From: Gracilaria gracilis
Taxonomy: Eukaryota; Rhodophyta; Florideophyceae; Gracilariales; Gracilariaceae
Direction: 5' to 3'
Assembly: GCA_030374805.1 (NCBI GenBank)
Contig: JARGSG010000012.1
Span: 744,001-808,000, forward strand
DNA: 64,000 bases
The notes under the pieces are model-generated. The model was given only the letters and a program-made list of their open reading frames with translations. It was not told the origin of the DNA and searched no databases. Each line of letters begins with the position of its first letter. Position 1 is the first letter of the stretch. Shown piece after piece: positions 41,814-51,981 of the stretch. The translations under genes and the position numbers were made by a program.

Positions 41814-42421
41814 AGCGAATGCTTTGGCGCCAAAAATGGCGCCAACCCCCCTCGCAAGGCAAACCCTTTGACCTTCGCAGTCCTTTCAGTTCCCACCATT
41901 TTGAACTTCGCGCGCTTTCTCTAGCGCATGCAGCCCATCGGACGATGGAGATTATCCTCAGTGCCTATAAAAGCGGGCACAGACAGGAGATTTCAACCCA
42001 CAGCTCCAACGAACCTCCACAGTTTCGTCACATCTTTAGTGTCGTCATCCAATTACGTCATCAACACAAGATGTTTGACGTAAGCCCACTCCAGTTGTCG
42101 GTACGAAACCACAGGGGGGTAGGCTTAAATGTTGAACAGTTTGCCGCAAAACCGATACCTCGACAGCGTTGCTGTTTGTACCGTTCCATCACAATGCCGA
42201 AAACTATGGTAGAGTTTACTACCAAGCAAGCCAAAAACCGCACAGAACGGGTATATAACAAGTAAAATATAGGTATTTTACTTCCAAAGCACAAAACAGG
42301 GTCATTAAAGAAAACGAAGGCTCAATTTTGAACAACACTATATCAAAGAAACATCAACATGAGGTAATTTGGTACACCAAACTGGCTGTCTTTCCACTTC
42401 CAAAAAAGATAGAAAGAGAGT
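41814..42421. other. No gene seen
   Basis: Right flank of the Harbinger element. A plus-strand frame over 41744-42265 crosses the element's terminal repeat and has no motif, so it is not annotated. Confidence 0.5.
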
Positions 42422-44241
42422 TCAGCTGATGGAATATCCAATTTCTACTCCAGAAACACCATCACCTGGCTCCGTACCCAAAATCTCATTGACACCGACC
42501 TGGGATCTTTTGGTGGCCCTCGTGCGCGCTAAACGACGACGTTTATTCAGGGAACGCGGCAACACAACCTGATCTTCAAACCATTCATTACGTCGTAAAG
42601 CCCGCTCCATTGTGTTCGCGGTATTTGCAGCATGGCGTTGAGCTACAAGCTCTCTCTCGGCGGCCTCCTTTGCCTCTTGCATCGGCCTCTGTGCCGTCTG
42701 ACGTGCTTTCTGCTTTCCAGTTTGCAGTTTAAAAAGCTCGTACGCTGCATCACACGTTAAGACAACTCCCTCTGTACTGTCAGGAAACCCATTCCTTCTA
42801 GCCCTTGCCGTACCCAGCAATTCTTTCGTCGTCTTGGCTCGCTTCTTCTGTAACATCTGTATCATTTTGTTCACACAGACCCGCTCCATGTATCTGTCTG
42901 CACTTCTGGGGCGGTACTCTCCAAACAAATGATATTCTTCAAGCGGACAGAGACTGGTTTTAGTGAAACCACTGCGAATATTCTCGCGCGTCATTGCACG
43001 TTTGTGAGCTTCACTAAGAATTTTGCTGATGTCAAAGACGTCTAATTCCCTGTCGTACAGAGGTAACCCGGAGACACAGGATGTGAACAACTCCCTGAAC
43101 TGCGCCTTCATCACTGCGAAGATAGATACATCCAGCGGTTGAGTGGCTGCTCTTGTATGGGCTGGGAGGACATAAGCAATCACATTGTTAGCCCTGAATA
43201 ACTCACATACACGGAGAGTCATATGGCTGCGATAGCCGTCGTAGGTGACTACAACATGGCGTCCATTTAAACGGAGATCTTTCGTCTGCTCAAGGAAATG
43301 CTTCGCCCATTCCAAGAAATTGTTGGAATCGACAGCAGCGAATTCTGTTCTCGCACATACCAAGGACCCACGAGGTAAGAAGTCATGAATGGGAGTGACA
43401 TCGATGCTTTCTTCATTTGTTTTTGTATGGAGCTTGGAACCTTTGTATATAAGCATTGGGTCTAACGCTTTGCCATCCGCCGATACAAAAGCCAGACACG
43501 TGATACGCGAGACGTTTTTGATCGTGGCGCCTTGGATCTCCGGCATGTCTCCAACAGAGATGTAATGTTTGGTTCTTGGTGACTTCTTATCTTCATTCTC
43601 GACAGTGAACCCAGTTTTATCGATGTTGAATAGACGACGGCGATCAATGTTGTATTTGCGAATCAACGTGCCAAATTTGGCCAAATGAGATGTTAATACT
43701 TCGGCATTGGTTGCGATAAACCTCTTCGATTCCATGACAGAGACTTTTCGGTACAGAAACAGGTCTTGATGGCGAGCTTGAAAAGCCCTGCACCAGTCAT
43801 TTCCAAGACGGAGGCTTTTGAACCGGAGTTTTCGCTGACTTTCTAGGGGAAAAGATTGGGCAAAGAACTGCACAGCATCTTTCAAATCGTCCCGTGTCAT
43901 GTATGCCTCAGTCTGCGAGTGGTGGTTGATAACCTTAACAACACGCTCTTCTTCAGTGTCGGTTAACGCATACCTTTGCTCCGTGTCGGAGCGTTGATAC
44001 GATTTAGACGGTGTACCCAGTAGTGTATGGATGACACAGGAAGCCTGAACTCCTGGCTGCCCTCATGATAAGACATGCGTCCATCGTTGATGGCATAAAT
44101 AGCCTGCCTCATTTCACGCGAAACGCGCGCCCGGCGAGCTCTAACGAGGAAGCAGTTGTCCGCTCTTTTGTGCACCAGCTTGCACTTTTTGCAGAGGTGT
44201 GATGGTTTCAACGATTTGGTCCACTTTTTCTTCGACGGCAT
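42422..44241 (-). pseudogene. pogo-like transposase (element A)
   Basis: ATG at 44241 (MPSKKKWTKS) starts an N-terminal part with a psq/CENP-B-like helix-turn-helix (AIYAINDGRMSYHEGSQEF). Frame changes near 43980, then from about 43975 the main part is open to 42422. DDE/D core: LFNIDKTGF, VVVTYDGYRSH and ATQPLDVSIFAVMK supply three aspartates, the DDD of the pogo group. The C-terminus is basic with a coiled coil (KARQTAQRPMQEAKEAAER). The frame change could be a short intron or a real break. I did not find terminal repeats for this copy. Confidence 0.8.
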
Positions 44242-44969
44242 TTTGATTTGGTTATAGATGTTTATATCTGTGTAACTTCTGTTGGTTTCTTGGAACAAAA
44301 GTAAATTTTGATGGGTTGGAAAGGCTTTGTTTGTTCTTTTTGTCTTCTTGTACGCTTATATAGGTTATGTGGAATGAAGGAATGCATTTTGGGTGTTCCT
44401 TTGATATTTTATTGCAATGCGCTTGAGGTCAGGTCGCCTTTTCATTTGTCATTTACCATGTCTCTATGTAAGATTGTCGTCTATGATTGGGTATATAGCT
44501 CTACTAGGGGACAAGCCGGAATTTGTTTACTGTTTCTCTTTGTGCTAGCACTGTGTTTACGTGTCACTTAAACTACTCTGGCTGTATGAAAGTGCTTTTT
44601 CAAGAGTGTCTTGTTCTTTGGTAATGTTTCAAAGAGAGCTGTGATGAAGACAAAGGGGATGGCAGACTTCTGGGCTAGGTTTTTTTACTACTTCTTTCAT
44701 TTGTATAATCTGAAGCAGAGCTCGGCTCAGAAAGTGCGATCTTGTGATATCTCCAAGAGGGATAGAGTCTTTTCTGCGTTTCTATACCGCACGGAAAAAG
44801 GGCTGTTCGGTGGTAGATTTGTGTCTTCCCGTTGGCTCAAACTTGAACAGGGAGAAGAAGCACGGTTTTCGAAGCTGTTGCGCACAAAATCGCCGATTTT
44901 TCGTGTTCAGCAATCAGCCCACTTTGTTCATAGTTGGTCCCACCCTACTGTACTACACCGAACCGTGTG
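44242..44969. other. No confident gene between two pogo-like relics
   Basis: Open frames at 44308-44571 and 44611-45045 lack motifs. T-rich. Probably non-coding parts of the flanking transposons. Confidence 0.4.
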
Positions 44970-45211
44970 CATTGCTGAAAAAAGCCAGTGCCCGTTACGG
45001 AGTCAAAACGTCCAAGCTGTTTGCAGCATGGCACTGGTGCCCTGACCATCAACTGGAATCAACACCCGTTGGACCACAAGATGTACATCTCAACCTACCA
45101 CCTCGTGGACGTCCAACCAAAATCAATGAAGAGGAAGATTGCACGTTAGCCGCAACAATTAATGGCTACGCCCGAAACAACACTCCACTAACCCGGCAGG
45201 GCCTGTGTTAA
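44970..45211 (+). pseudogene. pogo-like transposase (element B), DNA-binding end
   Basis: The frame reads KKASARYGVKTSKLFAAW and later PRGRPTKINEEEDCTL with NNTPLTRQGLC, the typical end of the first and start of the second (CENP-B) helix-turn-helix of pogo transposases. It stops at 45211. The catalytic part resumes about 1 kb downstream in the same direction. Confidence 0.6.
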
Positions 45212-45422
45212 TTCCCAGAACACTTCGTGACCCTTCTTCCACCGGCAAGGCGCCTGAAATGTTCCAAGCCTTTGTCACGCCCTTCGGTCACATTGGTCAA
45301 CAAGTTTGTTCAACGCCATCCAAGTTTGAAGCTGAAGTTGTAGATCAATTGACCTCGGCAGGGACTGAGGGGGATGCCACTCATATATTCATTGTTATTT
45401 TCGGCTGAACTTCCTACTATTA

Positions 45423-46040
45423 TGAAGTCTATTTGCCTGTTTGACCCGGATTAGGGATCCGCCTATAAAGGGTAGGATTAGCGTGACACGTGTGTGCCCG
45501 CGCCGGATTACCGGATGCGCCGTTGCAAGAGTGCCACGGAGGTACACATGGGTATTTTTGGCCGACGTGCCGGGTACTTAGATAATTTAGTGATATTTGT
45601 CAGCCGTATATAAGTGGCGGCACTTGCCGCCACTGTACGGGAAGTAAACCTCAACGAGGCTGTGGCCTTAGCTTGAGTTCCGCTCGCGCACGGTCTTCCG
45701 CCCCATTCCTGGGGAACATTGCCGCTTATCCAGACATGTTATCCACCTCCGTCACTTAGAAGCACCGATCCGTCGTTACGGCCTTTTATTTATCATTCTT
45801 TCGTACACCCTTTCTGTTTTTCCGTCTTACGGCTTCGTTACACTTCGCCCTGTTGTACAGGTTTGCCCTTTTTGTCTCGAGATTATTCCCCGCTCTCACG
45901 AGTCTGTGCTCTGTAGTGCGGCTCGTTTTGCTACCTTCTATCTCGCCCTTTTTGCTACGGGATACGCCACGCCCAGTGGATTCCATCCTGTTGGCACCCC
46001 GATTGCCACCCTCAACCTCCTTCTGTAAGTCATGAAGAGG
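45423..46040 (+). mobile_element. Possible solo LTR inside pogo element B
   Basis: A block unlike its surroundings begins with TGAAGTC, contains a TATA-type box (GTATATAAG, about 45607) and then a pyrimidine-rich, T-run-punctuated stretch in the style of the R-U5 part of the Ty3/gypsy LTR at the start of this window. It separates the two halves of a pogo transposase. I could not fix its right end or find target duplications, so the LTR call is tentative. Confidence 0.3.
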
Positions 46041-46204
46041 CCGCCCGGAGTTACGCCTGGCACGTGCCGGCCTCATCGGAGGGTTCTGCCACTGCTCCGC
46101 CTCAATAGAGAGCAAGGCTGAACACCTTTTGTGCGTAGCCACTGGCGCGGTTTGTGTTCCTTCTTTCCGTTCCCGGCTTTGCCCCACAGAATTCCGTCCA
46201 AATG

Positions 46205-47296
46205 ATTGAGCACATACGTATAAAGGCGGTTAACAAAGAAAATCTGACAGAGCACATCTCGAGGATGCGCGCTATGATGAAGCGATATAGAATCACATCG
46301 GCATAGCAGGTGTTTAACGTGGATGAATCTGATATATCGTTGACGAAAATGATTGGTCGTTCGCTTCGAAAGGCTTTCGGGCCTGCGCAAGAGCAACTTG
46401 TCCACATGGATGTCGGAACCAAGGGCAACCTGGACCACGTAACAATCATGCCTGTTGTCAATGCAGCAGGCCAAAAGTTCAAACCAGTAGTCGTCTATCC
46501 CAGAAAACAGGCAAGGTTTCGCAGAGTGAATGGAAAGTATGAGACTCTTCATGACCATCTTCCACCGTGTTACTCGCACTACCGCGAGCCTGCTGGTGTC
46601 AACAGCGCAATTTTTTTCGACTGGGCTAAGAACTTTGTCATGGAGACCGCTCACATTCGGGAAGGTGGTCGTAATATGCTGCTGCTGTTCGACGGCTATG
46701 CAGCTCATATTCAGTTTGAGACGCTCCTGCTTCTCAAAAAAAATCGAATTTTTGTTATAGGCCTACCTGAGCACACCTCCCATGTACTTCAACGTCTTGA
46801 CGTCGGAGTCTTTTCTCCGTTCAGGTCCTTCCTACAGAGAGAAATTCATGCCGCGGCTCGTGTTCATATTACTCTTGACGCCTTTGATGTTGCGAGTTGT
46901 ATAAGTAATGCTTACGATGATAGTGTTACTTGCCGAAACCTTGTGAAGGGTTTCCACGCTGCTGGGGCTTGGGTATTTGCCGAAGGATCCGCCTCGATAG
47001 AACCAGTGATGGAGAAATGGTTGAAGATGGATGAACCGATCACTGTTCACAGTTTGATGAAAAGCTTTGGGAAAAAATCGAGAAGTCTTCTTCGAAATGT
47101 AGAAGTCGAGAACAGCGGAACAACTAGCATCAACACTGCTTCAGGCGCTCACCTAACAGCTGACGTAGTGTTACGCGCGTTGAAGGAGGGGGATGAACGT
47201 CGTGCTAAGAAGCAGATGAGCGTCGAGGAACGAGAGGATGGCTCTAGGTTGGGGAACGCGGAATGGGCGGGCCTGCCGGCCAAAACGGGATGTTGA
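46205..47296 (+). pseudogene. pogo-like transposase (element B), catalytic end
   Basis: NKENLTEHISRM, then after one stop near 46303 QVFNVDESD (first aspartate), MLLLFDGYAAH (second) and HVLQRLDVGVFSPF (third): the DDD core of the pogo group. It continues open to TGA at 47294. The C-terminal tail is basic. The region between this and the DNA-binding end is displaced by unrelated sequence. Confidence 0.75.
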
Positions 47297-47840
47297 TGTT
47301 GAAACCCCTGCGGAGCTCCGACCTCTGTTGAGTCTTGCGCCTGAGCGTGCAATTAGTCGTCAAAGCTTGGTGAATTCTTGCCATGAACGTCGTGCAGCTC
47401 GGGCGGTGCAGGAAGCATGGAAGCGATCCGGATTGGTAAGGGGTGATGGAATTCGTGTGTAGTGCTGTTGAGTGCCAAATACCTTGTTGTGATTGGTCAA
47501 AAGCAACAACGGTTTGGTCCAAATTTGAATATTCTTTGTATTTGACCGTTTGAGAGCGGGTAGACTTCTTTTTATGCACAAGTTCGCCGTCTGCTCTGCG
47601 TGAAAGTCTGGCGGACGAAAGGCCGACGTTTTTGCTTTCTATTGAAAGTGGTTCGGAGCTTCAGAACTTTCTAACAGCATAGAAACATGCGAAGTCTCGC
47701 TCTTCGTTCGAAAAGTGACGCTTTGTTTTTCTTTACTCTCGCAACGTTACAGTAGCCTCTAATGCAGGGTACTGGATATCCCCGCTTCCCCTTTTGGTAG
47801 TCCGAAGTGCACCCAAAGCTTTACCCTTTGAGACTGAACG

Positions 47841-47955
47841 CTTAAGTCTAGTGAGATAGACTTAAGTGTTCGATACTATTGGGTAACGACAGAAACATTT
47901 GGATGTTACAGCGCCACTTGTCCGCTTTGCTTAAGTCTATCTCACTAGACATAAG
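47841..47955. repeat. Small hairpin element with 26-bp inverted ends
   Basis: 47841-47866 (CTTAAGTCTAGTGAGATAGA...) is itself a 10-bp-arm palindrome and is the inverted copy of 47930-47955 with one mismatch; the loop is about 63 bp. A 20-bp half copy, CTTAAGTCTATCTCACTAGA, recurs at 51291-51310. It looks like a tiny non-autonomous (MITE-like) element. The rest of 47297-48834 shows no gene I can support. Confidence 0.6.
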
Positions 47956-48834
47956 CAAAGTTTGTTTCATTGGCTGCAAAGTCGATTGGTTTCGATTACA
48001 ACCAATAACAACACTTGTTGTGGAATATTTTTCTCTCCAATAGAAACGCATTACCTTAACAACTTGCGTATTTCGAACGACGTACTTCATCTGCTTGCAT
48101 ATCCCACAATCTCAATGTGCGCGCATGAATTCGTAGTATGGCTGCCTCTCCCACGCGCAAATAACAGCACCAAAGCAGATTCGAAAGCTAAAAAGAACCG
48201 CCAAACTGAGTGACCATTTTACTGCTTCATTGTCTCGATGCATTCCATCAACTCCCCCTTCCCCCGCTTGCAACCACAATTACCTACTGCTCACCTCTTA
48301 CTCTTTGAAAGAATTTTGGCAACAACCAAAACCGTATTCCTCACTCCCAACTAACTCGCATAGCAGTCTGTCCGCCCAAGTAGTCCCCATCATTTCTCAA
48401 ACGCTCAGGAGAGAACACCATTTCCCACTATAAACACAAAACCATTTGAAGATCATACCAACGTGGGAGAGCAGAGAAACCATATCTCTCTCTTGAGCCT
48501 TGCAGTCGAGAAGACACTCCTCATTGACCCAGATTGTAACCGTGATAATGTTGGCCACAACTTTTGGGACAGTTTTGATCTCGAAGAGTTCTTAGTTACT
48601 GCGTTGGGAGCAGCAGAAGAACATGAAATATATAAAAGCGTCCCGTATTGGGCGTGGTGACGTAAACGCAGTGGATTAAATTTGGCAAAAGAGTCGCTGA
48701 TGAGGAGGTCTTATGCCCATGGGAACGAACTTGGGTTGTTCTTGTTGTTTTTGAACAGATCTTTTCTCCAATTCTTGCGCCTTTAGACTAGTGCCGAGCT
48801 GGAAAGATGCGGAAAACGAAGCAAGCCACTTAGG

Positions 48835-50407
48835 ATGGACGAACGAATGGCCTACTTGGGTCTAGAACTCGCAACATCGCTACATCGACTGAATCGTCGG
48901 AAAGACTACTGGAGTTCTTCCGATCTTCTAGAAATACCATTCTTCAAGAAGGTCATGGGGAGGGATGTGTTTCTGTCCATTGAAGCAGCTCTCCGTATGT
49001 ATCCCGCTTACGAGCACGATGTAGCAGTTCCTGAACCACTGAGGCACAGTAGGTAGTTGCTTGAGCACTTTTCAAGAAATGCGGCCACTCTCGCCGTCCC
49101 GGTGGGTGTCAGTACCCTGGGCAAGAATACTGTGCGATGTAAGAGAGGCAGCCGTGCTCGCTAATATATGAAATTGAAACCAGTGAAGTTCGGCATTAGG
49201 TTTTACGCTGTAGTGGGATGGACTCATGCGTATTTATATAGCTTGCAAGACGATGGCTCTGGAAATAGAACCGGGCAGAGTCCAGTTCAGCAATATACAA
49301 ACCTGTTTTGGAATCTCCGTGGAGCTGTCGAGCGCAAAATAGATGGTACCAGTGTAGCCAAATCATCTCCTTCTGCATTGTGGTGTACATAAATGGCCCA
49401 CCAGACAATGCTCCATGCCACACCGGAGAACGGAAGGCTGATCGTAATGGACAATTTCTACACGCGCCACACACTGGCACGGCATCTGAAGGTTCTAAGT
49501 GACGGTGATTGTAAAGTTCTGGGGACAGTCCACTTCACAAACATTGATGGGTTGAATCGATCTGCTCTCAAGGAGACCAAAACAATCTTAAAAGGTTCCA
49601 ATAGAGGGGATTGGCGCCTTGTTCAGGTATTGGAGAAAGGACAAACAGCAAGCCAGCCACCAGTCGTGGCAAAAAACACAGGCTTCATCGTGTTCAAGGA
49701 CCGCGCCATCGTGACCTTCTACACCAAAAATTTGGCCGGTACACCTTCTCACAGAATCCAGGAGCCTAACTAGCATGCTGTTAGATGCGTTCATGGCCTG
49801 GCTCCATTGCAGAGATGGACAGGGGACGAGTCCGTGAATCGTTCAATATTACAAGTGCCGGCGGTTATTGTCGCATTCAATCTCTTCATGAATGGTGTTG
49901 ACCGTTTTGATCAGCTGAGATCTACCAGTGCCACTTCGATGAAAGAAAAAAAAGTAACAATGAGTCTGTTGACATTCATTCTCGATGCGAGCATCCTAAA
50001 TGCGCATGCTGTACTAAACGCGATTACTACCCAAGGCGATAAAATCATTGATGTCGTCGACATGAAGCACCGTATTATCCAGCTGCTCGTTTCCGAACAC
50101 GTTGAGTATGTACAGAGGCGTGCTTCCCTCACCACAGTATCTCCTTAGCACTAGACCGGAGAACTTTTCAACTCAAACAGTACTATCGCAAACGAAGCTC
50201 ACATTTTGCTCGAAACCGAAGGCCGAAAAAACCGTGTATTGCCTTCTCTGTACGCTGATAGCAACAGAACAGCGTGGATATTACACGATGTATTCCTGCA
50301 GTGTGTGCAGGAAAAAATTTCATGTCAATTGCTTTTCATTCTTCCATAACAAGGAAGCGCTGCGCCATACGCGAAGGGATTTGTATGATTCAATCGTGCG
50401 CGCCTAA
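48835..50407 (+). pseudogene. piggyBac-type transposase relic
   Basis: Segments in order resemble DDE_Tnp_1_7: RMAYLGLELATSLHRL with RKDYWSSSDLLEIPFF and VMGRDVFL (48.84-49.05 kb); KPVKFGIRFYAVV (49.17 kb); LIVMDNFYTRHTLARHL (49.44 kb); and FNLFMNGVDRFDQLRS (49.88 kb). A C-terminal Cys-rich finger (YCLLCTLIA, then YSCSVCRKKFHVNCF, 50.23-50.34 kb) matches the piggyBac tail. From 49168 to 50148 the frame is constant but has stops at 49390 (TAA) and 49771 (TAG); frames change on either side. Not functional. TTAA ends were not located. Confidence 0.8.
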
Positions 50408-50564
50408 CAACTGCTATGCCCCAAGGGTTATCGGCGAAGAACGAATACGGTTACCGCCTCCATGAGCACGGCCATAGTGCCATACCAGAAGTTAAACTAA
50501 TGTTGTTTGAATCCCACATACGCCCCTTCCACGTCTGGCCATATTGTTCTGATGCCCTCCAGAG

Positions 50565-50666
50565 CGCTATGGGTTTCTGGGAGCAGGCAATAGAGTAAAA
50601 CTACCGCAATGTGCATGCACATTGCGGTAGTTTTACTCTGTTGCCTGCTCCCAGAAACTCATAGCG
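50565..50666. repeat. Spacerless 102-bp palindrome
   Basis: Two arms of about 51 bp meet at 50615/50616 (ATGTGCATGCACAT at the centre) with about two mismatches. No loop. The transcript would fold into a long, nearly perfect hairpin. It lies just past the piggyBac relic. Confidence 0.85.
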
Positions 50667-51981
50667 TTCATATGCGTAGCATTTGTATGCCATTTTACGG
50701 GCCTCGTTGTTGGTGCTATTTGGTATACCCATTGAAGGATACTTGGGTGCTGTCTTACTCAGCGCTGCAGCTCCTAGCTGCAACCAGTAGCATGGCGTGC
50801 CACTGCATTTCTGGCACGCAACGTCCTCGTCTGCGGTGGTAATATTTGGCACGGCTATGCAAGAAGAAGTGAGTGCTCGTTGTCCGGATGGAGGCATGCC
50901 TTCGGACAGAGTTTTTTTTCAATTATTGCTTGACTGACAGCTGGGGATGGTGATGGCTTGGATGCCAAGAGAATTGGCGTAGTTATTGACGGATCATGTT
51001 GTGGACTAGGTTTCGTCCCTGCATTGTTCGTTGTTGTGCCGCACGCGAATTTGGGAAGTACGGGTCAGGCCTGATTTTTTTCACTTTTGTTCATACTGCT
51101 GCAGCAAAATGTTGAGGTGGGATTGATTGTGGGAAGGAGGGCATAGATTGTGGTCACTTCTGCGCAGCGGTGCATTTAAAAACTTACGTAGAGTGCACCT
51201 ACGTAGTTGATTGACATATACTCCTGAAAAGTGATGCTATCGCAAGCAACCACATGTGCAGTCCTTTCCTTGCATTCTGATTGGGCAATTCTTAAGTCTA
51301 TCTCACTAGAATTCAGAATTTTCAGTTAAAGGGTTAAATTCCGGAATCAGAATTTTTAGAGTTGACAATATCCCTAAAATACCCTATGAACCTCGAAATT
51401 GTCCCAAGCATGGCCCAAAGTTGAACCATAATGGTACATTTAGGGTCAAAATTTACTAGAAGTGTTTTCAGGTAAAAAGACGTCGGTCATGGGCAAAATT
51501 ATATGGCCGAAACTTGTCCGAAATAAGGGCAAAATGTGGGCATTAAGGTTCGGAGTCACATTCATATTCTAACGCCAACAACATTTTCCACACAGTTTTG
51601 AATGATTTTGCAGAATTGCGTACTAATTTCGTCCACATTTACGAAATGTTTGGTACAATTTCGATGTTCATAGGGATAACTATAGTGATCAATAGCGGTT
51701 TTGGGCAATTTTATTTTTTGGCTTTAATGATCAGTATAGCGATCAATAGAGCGCAAAAAGTGGGTTTTTGACAGGCTAATATTTGCTAAACTAAACGTTT
51801 CTACTTTCTCATGGTTTTGTATTTATCTTTTTCTGGATGTGATTGGTAGTGTGTAAGTTCAAGAGCTTCTGATGAGTAGTAAAACCGTATTTAGATCACA
51901 AATGACTGGCTTTTTGAGTAAAATGTCCAGAAAAAAGATATTCTGTATTTGCAGCTGTACTAGTATCCATTGAATCAGGTA
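50667..51981. other. AT-rich region without genes
   Basis: No supported frame. Holds the half hairpin repeat at 51291-51310 and TATAGTGATCAATA-like words near 51684 and 51736 that recur at about 55460 and 55665, suggesting old copies of an unnamed repeat. Confidence 0.5.

Noticed and set aside
41744-42265. 173-residue plus-strand frame
   Set aside because: It crosses the Harbinger terminal repeat and its target duplication and has no motif.
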